From Numida meleagris (lineage: Eukaryota; Chordata; Aves; Galliformes; Numididae), in contig NC_034409.1 of assembly GCF_002078875.1 (NCBI RefSeq), forward strand, positions 109,773,568 through 109,837,567: DNA of 64,000 bases, in the 5' to 3' direction. Position 1 is the stretch's first letter. Every line of letters starts with the position of its first letter. The notes beneath the pieces were generated by a model. That model did no database searches, had not been told where the DNA came from, and saw only the letters and a program-made list of their open reading frames with translations. Positions 40,139 through 51,326 of this stretch are shown piece by piece. Made by a program: the position numbers and the translations under genes.

Positions 40139-40146
40139 TGACGTCA
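40139..40146. promoter_or_regulatory. Consensus CRE (CREB/ATF site)
   Basis: The palindrome TGACGTCA, a full cAMP response element, at the upstream shoulder of the CpG island about 820 bp before the CASK start codon. Methylation-free CREs in CpG islands are typical CREB targets, which would fit a neuronal scaffold gene. Occupancy is inferred. Confidence 0.7.
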
Positions 40147-40206
40147 TCGCACCCCGCGCCTGCGCGCCGCGCGCCGACCGACCCTCCCCGACCCCTCAGC
40201 GGGGGA

Positions 40207-40218
40207 GGGGGCGTGGCC
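40207..40218 (+). promoter_or_regulatory. GC box (Sp1/KLF)
   Basis: GGGGGCGTGGCC, a good Sp1/KLF-type site. A second GC box (GGGGGCGGGAGG) lies near 40693. Both are expected in a TATA-less CpG-island promoter. Confidence 0.6.
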
Positions 40219-40609
40219 CCGCGCGCGGCGAGGGCGGGGAGAAAGGGAGCGGAAACCAACGCGGCCCCCCGCGTGCGTGCGTGCCGCGCCTGCTCAGCCG
40301 CGCGCGCGCACCCGGGACGCCCGCCCCCGCCACGGACTTTGCGTGACGGCGGCGGAGAACGCGCGCGCCCGCCCTCCCGTGTGGCCAGCGCCTATCGCGG
40401 CCGCCGCCGCCTCTCCTCCTCGCGGCTGGGAGCGGAACCGACGGCCGCGCCGGCACCTCCCCGCCCCTCCCCCTCCTACTATTATCCTCCCGCACGGCGC
40501 GCGCGCTCCCCCAGCCAGCCCCCCCTCCCCGGTGCCTCGGGAGCGCGCCCGCTCGGCGAGGGAGGGATCGAGCCGGCGCTGCCGCCCGCCGCCGCCGCCT
40601 ATCCCCTCC

Positions 40610-40633
40610 ATGGAGCTCGCGCCGCCCCGCTGA
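40610..40633 (+). other. Possible upstream ORF in CASK 5' UTR
   Basis: ATG followed by six sense codons and TGA (MELAPPR). It lies 325 nt before the CASK start and in a weak-to-moderate initiation context (T at -3, G at +4). If transcription starts upstream of 40610 it would be a short upstream ORF that could lower CASK translation. The start site is unknown, so this is conditional. Confidence 0.35.
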
Positions 40634-40682
40634 GTCGGAGCCGCCCGCCCGCCGCTGCCGCCGCCGCCGCCGGGGAGTAACC

Positions 40683-40718
40683 GGGGGAGGGAGGGGGCGG
40701 GAGGGGGGTGGGGGGAGG
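40683..40718 (+). promoter_or_regulatory. G-quadruplex-type G-rich tract
   Basis: At least six runs of three or more G separated by one or two bases (GGGGGAGGGAGGGGGCGGGA, then GGGGGGTGGGGGG) on the CASK sense strand. It meets the usual G3+N1-7 pattern several times over. If transcribed it would sit in the 5' UTR, otherwise in promoter DNA. Confidence 0.75.
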
Positions 40719-40832
40719 AAGAGGAGGAAGGTGGGGTCGCGGGGTGTGTGACACGCGCGGCCGCCCGAGTTGCGGGGAGCCCCGGCGGCGGTTGCGGCCG
40801 TTGCGGCCGTTGGTTGCGGCTGTTGGCGCTGA

Positions 40833-41018
<186 letters not shown>

Positions 41019-41060
41019 TGAGTCCCTCGGGGAGGGGGAGGGGGGAGAGGAGAAAGGTTT

Positions 41061-41181
41061 GGGGGGGGGGGGAAGAGCAGACCCCCCCTCAGTGGGGGGC
41101 TGGTGTCCCCGGCACCCACCTGAGTCGCGGTGCGGGCGGTTCCGGCGCGCTGCCCACCGCCCTGAGGTTGGGGGGGGGGGG
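41061..41181 (+). repeat. Two G12 homopolymer runs after exon 1
   Basis: Twelve consecutive G at 41061-41072 and again at 41170-41181, shortly after the exon 1 donor. G runs close to a 5' splice site often act as intronic splicing enhancers (hnRNP H/F). They can also favour R-loops at CpG-island promoters. Confidence 0.8.
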
Positions 41182-41470
41182 AGAGGCGCCCCGGCGTTTC
41201 CTCAGCCACCATGATCCCCGGCCGCCGCGCAGCCTGGCGCTGCCCAGCCCTCCTGTTCTCCTCCCCATCCCCGGCACACCCATCGGTGGTTGCCTGGTGG
41301 GGAAGGATCGCCGCGGATCCACCTATTGCTCGGGTGTCCGCGCCAGGTGTTGGCTGTCCCCGCGCCTTGCCGCACAATGAGCGGCGTGCTGCTGGCGGTG
41401 CCCCTGGCACCCCGTGCTCGCGCGGATCTGCCTTCGCTCCGCTCGCCGGCGATGTGTGAGGCGGGGGGGA

Positions 41471-44400
41471 AGAACTTGGCCTCTCCAGTCTCCTTATGCA
41501 ACTGTTAACTGCACGCTTGTGTCAAACCTCGGAGGTCGCTGGCATTCCCCGTCTGCCTGTTCTGGGCCACGCTCCTGTGGGCTGCACGGAGATGACAGCT
41601 CTGTGCGTTACCACACCAAGAAAACGCAGAGCATCCCCCGAATCAGATGGCACTGAACGGGAGCTGAACTCCCCCTTCCGTGTTTTCGTGACTGCCCGGT
41701 TTCAGAATCCTTTTTTATTTATTCGTTGTCTTCCACATGCTTCCTATAGTTGTGCTTGGGTTGCTTGAAAGATGTAGCAGTATTGCTGCTTCCTGATTGT
41801 CTGTGTGTGTCTGACTGAGCAGCTGAGATTGCTGTGGGAGCCTTAGCGTGGCACTGCTCTGGGTGCCTGCAGTTCTTTCTTCCTGACGACGAATTCTCTA
41901 AGAGCGGCATTCCCTGTGTTTTGGTTATAAACAAAGAGTTTTTCCTGCATGTATTCTTTCTCCCGCTCCCCACCAGCATGCTTCTCAGTTTCTATCTGCT
42001 GCCGCCCGCTTTCAGAGCTCGGGCTAAAAATATTCTGGAATTAATCTTTCCTCAGGATTATACTAAAATGCTTGTCTTGGACTTAGCAGGTTACTTTGTT
42101 GTCAGCTGAAGTTTCAGCACTCTGCTTTATCATTTCACGCAGTATTACCACCTTTCCCTTACCACAAACAACTTTTAAAAATACGAAGCTTAGAGAGGGC
42201 CTTGCTTGCTGTCATAAGCTGAAAGCGCTTGCCGGTTGTTCATGGGGGGGCTTACATAGCCAAGAAACAAAACTGTTATTAAACGTGTTTTGAAGATAAT
42301 TTTTGGCACGCTCCTTTCACAAGGGGTTTTATGCTAACTGCTGCAGTTCACGCACTGCTTTCTCAGAGCTGGTTACCGTTAGAAAGAAGGTGAAGTGCTT
42401 CTGCTTGACACGACTGCGCGTGCTTTTAGAGAATGGGTAATTCACAGCCGTCCAGATGTTTGTGCAGCTCAAATGACTTTTTGTGTTGTGATCTGAGAAT
42501 TTTGAAGGGATTCAAGGTTCAAAACCCGTGAATTGTGAAGCTTCTTTAGCTGATACCTGAGATTTAATTATTCTGGATGTGTTGTGATGTAACTAGATCT
42601 AACGGATAAATATTGAATTGTAGGAGCACGGTGCTGCCAAGAGCACTGTAGCAGAGCAGGGTGGATCATTGAAGATAGCAGCAGTGGTGGTGGAAAGGGT
42701 TTTCTGTGCTTATGTGGTGTCCCTTCTCTAAAAAATAATACAAACTGCACAATTTTGTACGTACAGTTGTATAAGTAGTATTCCTGTTTCTTCGCAGTAA
42801 TGCTCAGGTGACTTGTGAGGAAACAGGGATGCAGCATCTTTATATTTAGCTTTCAGATTTTTGGTAGCACCTTGCTCATGTTTAGGCAACTTGGGGGAAG
42901 CCTCCGTATTCTGCTTCGAATTGCTACATATGCGTCTGGCTAAACGTCTTTCAGCAAAACATCAACTAAACGTCTGCACCTTCTTGTGATTTATTATTGA
43001 CTGACTGAGTAATCTGGTTCTTGCAAATAGCACATCCGGCCCCGATTTGTGTTTCAGGTACATGAAATATTAAAGCGTGTAATTTATCTTTCCTAAATGG
43101 GTAGTTACCACCGTCATTTAAAGTAGTAAAGGGTATTTCCAGAAAGGGTGTGGGAAAGAGATTTCTGACTGTAAAATAACCGAATATTTTGTCTAACTTT
43201 GTAAGAGAAATCTCAAAGTTCCCATACAGTCTACTTGAGAAATAAGTCTCCTATGGGGGTTTCCTTGCTGGCACTATGTGGTCCAATTTGTTGAGGCTTA
43301 TTCTGAACTTTTGAATAAACTTTAAACAATTTTAAATGTGATAAACTGATAGGACTTACTTTGTTATAAATGCAATGATAATAGCTTTTTGCTGGACTGT
43401 GGAACAGTAACTGTAATAGTATATGAAAGAATTGATTGGAATGACAGAGTGATGAATTGTTTATTACATGGCATTTAATGCATCTAAGTTCTGCACGCAT
43501 GCGTTTTTCAGTTTGAATAGATGGAGGGTAAGAGAGAAGCCAGGAGGGGTAGAGAGAATTTCTAATCCACTTTTCCTTGAGAAAAAATTTAAGGGCAATT
43601 TTCATTTGCGTACGCTTCCAGTATTCCAGTTTAGTTGCTGAAAGCTGTGGAGAGATAAAAGTTGAGTAATAAATCCAATTTCTCGTTAAACTTTTTAAAG
43701 TGGCATCTGTGACGCTAACATTAGTCATGTCATTTTACTTTAGCAAATGTGTTATGTTCTAGGTTGCTGTCTTATTTTCAGAGTTGGCTGGTACAAGCAT
43801 GCTTCAATGCAAGAAGTTACTGGAGGTTTCTAGCTTGGCCTTCAAAAACACAGTATTGTATCTGGGAATAAAAGAGACAAGCGTACCTTATGTATTTTTT
43901 ATTCAAACTTGCTTCCAGTTAGCTCTGAAGAGATCTTCCCTGTACATTGATGAGAAGTACATAAGCTAAAATATTTAAGCCTTCCATTATGTTGATCGGA
44001 GCATGCATTTGATTAACAGGCTACAGATAGTGGTGACAGGTGTACTTCTTTATTTTTCATTAAAATTTGCATTCAGAGTGCATCGAGTGGTTCTTGAAAC
44101 TCTGTATAGGTGTAGGGCTGAAACACCTTGGGTGTGAACTGTTCTGGGTTTATGATAGGAGCTCTGTGTAAATGTGACAGAAATCTTCTTTACGCTGAAG
44201 AGCATGCCTGTGTTTAAGCTAGGAACAGACAAAGTTGATATTGAACTTAAAAGTCCAAAACATGACTTTTATGACAGATATCTTGTTCTGAGATGACTTT
44301 ATCTCACATGAATGGATTTTGCTTTCTGCACCTTTTAAGATTCATGTTGATTTATGTTAGTTTTAGAGGGGTACTGTGAAAACTGTCTGATCTGCCTAAC

Positions 44401-46740
44401 AGTAGGATTGCATGTTGCTTCAGTATAGTTTCCTGTATTGATACACATCTCCAAATTTTAAAGTTATAAATACAGTGTGATAATGTTGATAAGAGTTTCT
44501 GTTCAAGTGGGCATTGGTCTCAGTTGAAATCCTTAGTCTTCATCTTGATAGTCACTTGAATTAGTTTTTTGTCTTCCACTTGTGGACCATAAATTTGTAC
44601 AGTTATTGTGTGTAGTAGTGGTGCAGTTGCTGGGATTTTTAATACTCCAAAATAACGTGATAGTTGGTGCTAGTTACGCTGTAGTTTCAGGATGTTCTCT
44701 GCAATATGACTAGGTTCAAACTAGCTGTTCCCTGCATTGCACACTGAGGATTTCAGTTTTTCATCCCTCCTTCCTCTGTGCTGGGCTTCTCTGCTTGGAC
44801 TCTTGCCTCTAGTAAGGAGGAGTTTGAGTGTCTACAGCCTGAAGGGCTTCCTCTCTCCTTCATACCGGCAGTGCTGGAACACGGCTGATGTGAGGGAGAG
44901 GGGAAGGATGCAAGGTCTAGGGGCAAGTGGTGGGATTTTTATACAGGATACAGGATTTTTATTTTTTCACACTAAAGTATACAGGCCTGTTTCCCATTCA
45001 AATAGAACAGGAGGAGGGTGGTTGCAGTTCCCTCCTGAGCTGTTATCTTGAAATGGACATGCTTTAAATTTATATCCCAGTCAGAATAATTAAGAAAGTG
45101 AGGAGCGATCTCATGGACTCTGTGTCCAAGAAATGGAAGTATGCTGACAGCAAAACTATCTAGAATGATTCTCATTGCTTCAGTGATACTGTTCATCAGT
45201 ATTGCCTCTGTTTTCTCTGCATGGCAGTGAGAACAGTACTCTTGTCTCCAATGTGCTTTTTTCTCTAGCGCGCTGTTGAGGTTTTGCATCTTGTGTAAAA
45301 CCAATGGATGTAACTGCTGAGTATAATTTTGACAAAGCAAACAAAAACATGAAACAGTTGCAGTGTGTTCTCACTGTTTAGAAAGGAGGGAGAGGGAAGG
45401 GAACTTTTCAGGGGGTGTGGAAAGCTGTCTGATTTAGCTTTTTAATTTCTTAGTGCTGTTTGAAATACCAGTGTACTAATAACGTATGCCCAGCTGTGTT
45501 CTGTGTCTAAGTGTTTAAGATGAACTGGTTAAAATGAATGTTTGGTTTAAGTGTGAGGTTACAGTAATGTGTATTGCTCTAGAAAACATGTACAATTGCT
45601 GGACTATCTGCTTACCTAAGTTACTGCACTATAGATTTTAACTGTAGTACTGACCTGGTTCTGCTTATGAAAGTCTACCCAACTGTAGCTGAACACAAGG
45701 TGGGATTAAAATATTTAGTTGCAGAGTAAAACATTTGAATTGGTACTCTCTTTCTCTTCCATTTTTCTGGTGTTGTTTTGATGAGCAGCTTCTTTCCTTG
45801 CATGAATCCTTACGATGTGAACAAGACAGCTGTGATAACTGGGAAGTAGAGTTGTTTTTAGGAGTGCAGTTTGGCCTAGGAAAATATACGCTGAGATTGT
45901 GCAGGGACTTTGCGTATATGTTTTTGTGCTTTAACATCCAAGAGAGGGAAGCTTTGAATGTAGGAGCAGAGGAGCAACTGTGTGCAGAGTAGTCCTGAGT
46001 AATTTTAGGCTGTGAGTTAGGTGACTTAAGACTCGTCTGCTACCAAAATTCTGGAGAAGCTGTCTGGGAGAAGTTGTGGGACAAGAAACTGTCTCGATTT
46101 GGAGATTTGCTCAGCTAATTGCTTGATCTTTTTATTAGAATAGCCTGTTGCCTTGAGTAGGGCCTAGGCTTTAGGAGCCAAGCAATCCCTGACGGTCATT
46201 TCAGTTAAAATGCAATGCTTCATTTTAATGAGTGATAGAGAAATACTAGGAGAGGGAAAATCTGTATTTTATGTCAACAGCCACTTACCTACTTAGTCCT
46301 CTGTTTGATACACTGGCCTTTTTATAGTCTCTTATGTAGATGTCATGACAATGAATGGTAATTGAGCAGTATTAACTGCTTATTATATATTAACTGCTTA
46401 TTATATTGTGGTACTTTCAAAGATCACTTTTCAGAAGGCTGTAGTCATATTAAATGTGCCATCTGAGGAATGGTGACTTCCGAATTGAAAGGGGTTCGTG
46501 TTAAAACTAGGTATTTTATGCCAAATTATATCGTTAATTTTAAAAATAGATCTTCTTAGGAATTCTCGTTTTTCTAAGAGTGAATCTGTTTTTTAATAAA
46601 CAGTGTTAAAATGTATATACAGGATATATAGTACATGCATGGCTAAAGTTTGCGGCCCTAGTAATTCTAGAAGTTGGACTGATCTCCTAAGATAGTGTAC
46701 CAGTCAGCTGATATAGCATTTTCTTGGAGTTCTGCAGGTG
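41471..46740. other. Intron 1 DNA, no gene recognised
   Basis: Non-repetitive intronic sequence that becomes AT-rich away from the CpG island. A 165-codon minus frame at 43231-43728 is the longest outside CR1 but has Lys/Ser/Leu-rich composition without a domain, and such a length is expected once or twice by chance in this much six-frame sequence. Confidence 0.5.
46371..46406. repeat. Perfect 18-bp tandem duplication
   Basis: ATTAACTGCTTATTATAT occurs twice head to tail with no mismatch. It is a recent local duplication in the intron. Confidence 0.93.
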
Positions 46741-46741
46741 G

Positions 46742-46773
46742 CTTTTTTTCTTCTTTGTGTGTATCAGGTAAGC
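46742..46773 (+). promoter_or_regulatory. CASK: Juxtaposed splice acceptor/donor (recursive-splice-like)
   Basis: A polypyrimidine tract (CTTTTTTTCTTCTTTGTGTG) followed by TATCAG and immediately GTAAGC. The AG is at 46766-46767 and the GT at 46768-46769, so a 3' splice site directly abuts a good 5' splice site with no exon between. This is the layout of a recursive splicing (ratchet) point, here on the sense strand of a long intron in a neuronal gene. A CTGAT branch-point-like element lies about 60 nt upstream. Function is inferred from the motif alone. Confidence 0.5.
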
Positions 46774-46779
46774 GTATGT

Positions 46780-47070
46780 ATGGGAACTGCTGAGTCATGA
46801 CCTGAACCACTGATTGAGCACCTGGAGAAAAGACCCAGTCAGCCCTGGAAGCACAGGTGAAGGCAATTCAGGTGAAGGGGCTCCACCCCTCTTAGGCCTC
46901 ATTTAAGGGCTGACTGCCACTGAAGAGGGATCTCTTTCTGGAGATCCCTCCTTGGTGGAGTTTTTTCTGTGAGCCTTGATCCTCAGAGACAAGTGAGCGT
47001 TGTTCTTCTTGTAATGTCTTCTCATTGCAATGGTCCTTCTGCCATTAGAGCGTGTAAGAAAATACCTAGG
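46780..47070. repeat. Unclassified repeat-like block, possible solo LTR
   Basis: The block differs in style from the flanking AT-rich intron: a GC-richer core with 'gtgaaggcaattcaggtgaa', 'ggggctccacccctcttagg', a TATA-like ATTTAAGG near 46901, a perfect palindrome at 46925-46950, then a T/C-rich stretch. Direct-repeat pieces (ggtgaaggcaattcaggtgaagg) are visible. The arrangement recalls a retroviral LTR promoter region, but I cannot name the family and see no target duplication. Confidence 0.3.
46925..46950. repeat. Perfect hairpin, 10-bp stem and 6-nt loop
   Basis: GAGGGATCTC, loop TTTCTG, GAGATCCCTC: an exact inverted repeat. In RNA it would form a compact stable stem-loop. It sits inside the repeat-like block of 46780-47070. 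Confidence 0.9.
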
Positions 47071-50000
47071 TAAGGACATCCTAAGCATGGGGTAGGAAAG
47101 CCTTCCCTTCAAGTAGCTGTAAACTGAAATGTGTTTCAGAGTGTCAGATCAGTGACTTCTTTTGCTGTATTTGTAGCAAATTATTGTTTCCTGGGAGATG
47201 CCCATTGGTATCCCATTCTGTCTCCCTTGTCAGAAACAGGAATGCGCTGCAAGTTTGTTATGATAGTGTTACTAGTGTTTAAGCCCCATTTTTATCCACA
47301 TCTTCACTTTTTATAATAAACATAGCTAAATGAGGTTTGGAATGAAATGAGGTTGGAGCTTGACGATGAACGTGTTTGGATTATAATAAGGGTTTAATTT
47401 TTTTCCTTCAATTTATATGAGAAGCAGATGTACCTTTTCAGAGAAACAGCTGGAAAACTGTTACAGGATAAATGTAGGACTGAAAGGATCAAGGACTACT
47501 TCCTGATGTAGTTTCAAATGACAGAGGTGACCCCCACTTGGTTAAGATGTGCCTTGTTCTTTTACTTTCACATCTTTTTGCTGGAATAAGGTAGGAAGGT
47601 GTAGCTAGTGATTTACTACACACCTCCTGTCTTTTATTGCAGTGTTCAAGGTACAGTGGGACTGTACTTCTTTCCAGGCAGAGGACCTTCCAGTATTTTT
47701 CATCAATGCTTTGTCAATTTTGTATTTTGATTCAGTCTTTTCAGAAACTAGTAGTTAAATGTCTTCGCATGGTGAAGTTTCGATGCGTAGTTCTTACACA
47801 CTGAGAACAGTCACTGTGTGCACCTTAAGTTCTAAAGAAATCAGAGAATTCTGAATAGCATTTGGTTTTTCACATGGCTCCTATGCATGTTTCTTTGGCT
47901 TTTCAATGGCATGTGTAACTGGAGGTGATCCAGTTTCCTTTTTGACTATGATCCCTCTATTCTTTGAATAGTGTGTATGCAAGCAATCCCTCCTCGCTTT
48001 TAATTTTGAGAAAATTTCTAAAGCTATTTGAATTAAGAAAACTCTAAAAGGTTTGCCCCTGAACAAAATGTTTAGAAGTAAAATATCAGGTATACGGGTA
48101 TTTATTCTGGTGCAAGACCTGTTCTGTGTTTCAGTTCAGTATTTTAGGAGGCACTTAGAGTTAAGCTGAAGAACTACTTTTGTCTCATTGATATCAGTTC
48201 TGATGTAGCTGAGATTGAGAAACTGTTGCCATTTTAAAGTATGCCTTCCTAGGGAACAGGTGGTTCTTCATGTTAATTAATGGTTAATGGTTCTTCACCT
48301 GCTTATTTCAGAACTTTGTTTAAACTCTGTTACTGGGGCTTGAGAAGTAGTTCACATTTGGATATTTTTGACCCAACGAGCTCTAGGGGTAAAGAAAAAA
48401 ACTCTATGTTGTGAGACTGAGGCTTCTCAAGTGCAGTGGCCTTTAAGATATTCCGTGAATATCTCCGTATGTGAAATCTGTCTTTACTCAGGTGTCTTCT
48501 TATGTGGGTATGTGAAGTATCCATTTTTATTTTGCACCTTCAGGATTTGGTATGGGCTCTATCAGTATTAAAGCTGTTGTAATGAGGAGAGGAAAAAAAT
48601 GCTTCTATGAAGGTGGTCCCCAGTTGATCACATTCTGTCATCACATTCAGAATGTTCTAGCTAAAAAGGGTGTGGGTTATCCTATCAGTTTCATCCTCCT
48701 CCAAGATAATCCTGCAGTTGGTGCTGCAAATTGAGCTGTTATTTGCCTGCTTATCTTGGGATGGTTTTTTGGCCCCCAAATGTTCCCTATTCTGAACTGA
48801 GGGGAAAGATTCTGAACAGCAGAAAAGCACTGACACTTGTTTTAGTGATCCTTACAATTGTAGATGTGAAGAACCATTATCTCTCTCCCCTACAACATTG
48901 ATTAGGGAAAGATGATATAGAAGGTGGGAGTGAGGATAGCTTAGGAAGATAACAGAAATGTGGGGCATGGTGTCTTTCAGAGATAGGATCTTTCCTGCAT
49001 CAGTACTGATCTGACCTAGTAACTTTTCCTGGGATGGAGGTTTGACGGGGATAAAGCTTGAATCCAGCAGGACCGGATGGGAGAAGTTTGGATGCCCCTG
49101 GGAGAGGCATTGTAGGAGTATACGAGTGCAATTTTTCTGATGTGAAATGAATTAAGTTTCCTGTTGCTGGAAGTCTTGCTCTTCTCATGTGCTTCCATTC
49201 CCTGCTGCATGATCCCCTCCTCCTCTTTGCCAGCTTTAGTACCCATCTGATCTATATAAGCCAGGTGTACGATGAAGTTGGGTCATTTGTTGGGTGAGTT
49301 ATTTTTCTGCTGGTTTTACTGGCTCAAACTGCCCTACAGTGCAGTTGAGGCTAGCTCAAGGTAGAAGATGTTGGGATGGGTGTGCAACATTCCTCCCTTC
49401 CCCCCACCCTTAATAACAGTGAGCTATTAAGTTAGGCTGTATCATAAAAATGCTTCATTTTTCAAAAAATTTTTCACTTTTTTTGCATTGTATGCAAATA
49501 TAATATACACAACAGAGCCAAAATTATGCTACAAAGGCAACTGTACATATTTGAATATTTGAATTAACTCCTTGATGCATATTAGCTTATGATATGGGTA
49601 GTTTTATAGTTGCTCTTCAAGTGTTCACAGTTTTGTTGGGTCCTTCAGGACTTAAGTATTAGCAGTTGGAGACATAACTTGCATTCTGAACCTTAAGCAT
49701 GATTAGTGTTTGTAATTCCTTTTAATTTTATAACAAAGAAAACCTGTTACTTCTGGTTCTGATGTGATTATGTTTGAAAGTACTCATAACATGGGTAGGA
49801 ATTCCTTGATTTTTGAAAACCAAATTTTCTGGAGTTACCTTTTTTTCAGATTTGGTTTTGCTATAAGCCTAAATTTAAAATACATCGTATTGAGCAAAAA
49901 CCTGGTCTGATTAAAATATTTGCCCGTGTGAGAGGGAGTTCTGTGTTAGGATATCTAGATCAAATTTAGATTGGAAAGTACCAACTTCTGCTCACAGAAA

Positions 50001-50749
50001 ACATTGTTTTCCTTTCTACGCACCCCAAACCTTACTGTGTTCCTGCAAGCATCCTCATTCCGGAGCTTTAGTGCTGTAGAGATGAAAGCAACAAAAGGGG
50101 CTTTCAAAACTGAGGGTCAGACAGAGTTGTTCTGCTCAGTTACAGCTATTAGACTGTTTTGCTTTTTCCTTCGTGGAAGAAATGGGTATCTTTTGGCTGG
50201 ATTTCAGGGCTGTTCAGTTCTTAAGGATCAACTGTCTTTAAAAGCATAAAGTAAACAGGGTGCTTAAAAATGTCAGGAGCCTTTTCTCTAATCTTAGATC
50301 TCAAGTGTGTCAGGTTTTTTATCAGTTGCAGGCGCTTCTAATTGGAAAGCATTCAATACTTCCTAGCTGTTATTGAGACAGGATACTTTCTGAACTCTTG
50401 CTGATATATCTTTTTCAGTTTCTTAATTTCTTACTTGTTTGAAGTTTTCAAAGGTCTTAACTATCTGTTGTTCTGTCAGTTAGGGATGTTTTCAAATAAA
50501 TTATTGGCTGTAGAGTTGGCTTCCATGTGTTGTATGTTCAAAATATGGTTCTCTTGGAGTAGGGACTGGGAATCAGATTTCTTCCCTTCTTTTAGTGAGC
50601 GTGATCATGATGGATGTTCCTTTTCCATTCTCAGTGATCTGGTGAATTTAAAATTATTCCATAGTAAGTCATCTGGGAGTGATGATAATATATTTGTCTC
50701 CTGCATCTTCTAGCCTGGCGAATGCTTCTTCAGGCACTGTGTGTTAGGG
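47071..50749. other. Intron 1 DNA, no feature recognised
   Basis: AT-rich intronic sequence with small frames only. No gene or repeat is recognised. Confidence 0.5.
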
Positions 50750-51326
50750 AAGGATTCGTCAGTGGCTCAGTCTGGTTGGAGGCCCGTATTTAGCGGTGTT
50801 CCCCAGGGGTCGGTACTGGATCTGGTCTTGTTCAATATCTTCATCAGTTACTTGGATGAAGGGATGGAGTGCGCCCTCAGCAAGTTTGCTGATGAAAGAA
50901 AGCTGCAGGACAGGCTGGAGAGTTGGGCAGTGCAGAGGGGAACCTCACGAGGAAAGGCTGAGAGAGCTGGGACTTGTTCAGCCTCGAGAAGAGAAAACTG
51001 AGAGGGGACCTTGCCAATGCTTATAAATACCTAAAGGATGGGAGTCAAGTGGTTGGGGCCAGGATCTCTTCAGTAGTGTTCAGTGACAGAACATGGGGCA
51101 GTGGGCACAAACTGGAATGCAGGAAGTTCCACGTGATCATGAGAAAGAAGCTGTTTACTGTGCAGGTGACAGAGCACTGGAACAGGCTGCCCAGAGAGGT
51201 GGTGGAGGGTCCTTCTCTGGAGATACTCAAAACCCGTCTCTTTCCTGTGTAACTTACTGTAGGGAACCTGCTTTAGTGGGGGGGTGGAGCAGGAGGGTCC
51301 AACCCCTAGGATTCTGTGATTCTTTG
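50750..51326 (+). mobile_element. CR1 LINE with internal deletion
   Basis: The 5' part reads the RT palm ([29 protein letters not shown], then FADERKL where FADDTKL is expected). It then jumps after LESWA, at about 50930, straight to the C-terminal block 'ggaaaggctgagagagctgg' and, in another frame, [20 protein letters not shown] and [20 protein letters not shown], ending in a tail at 51308-51326. Several hundred bases of ORF2 between these points are missing, and one catalytic Asp is lost. Confidence 0.92.

Noticed and set aside
43231..43728. 165-codon minus-strand frame in CASK intron 1
   Set aside because: It is the longest frame outside CR1, but it has no domain and a biased Lys/Ser/Leu composition, and its length is within chance expectation for the amount of sequence.
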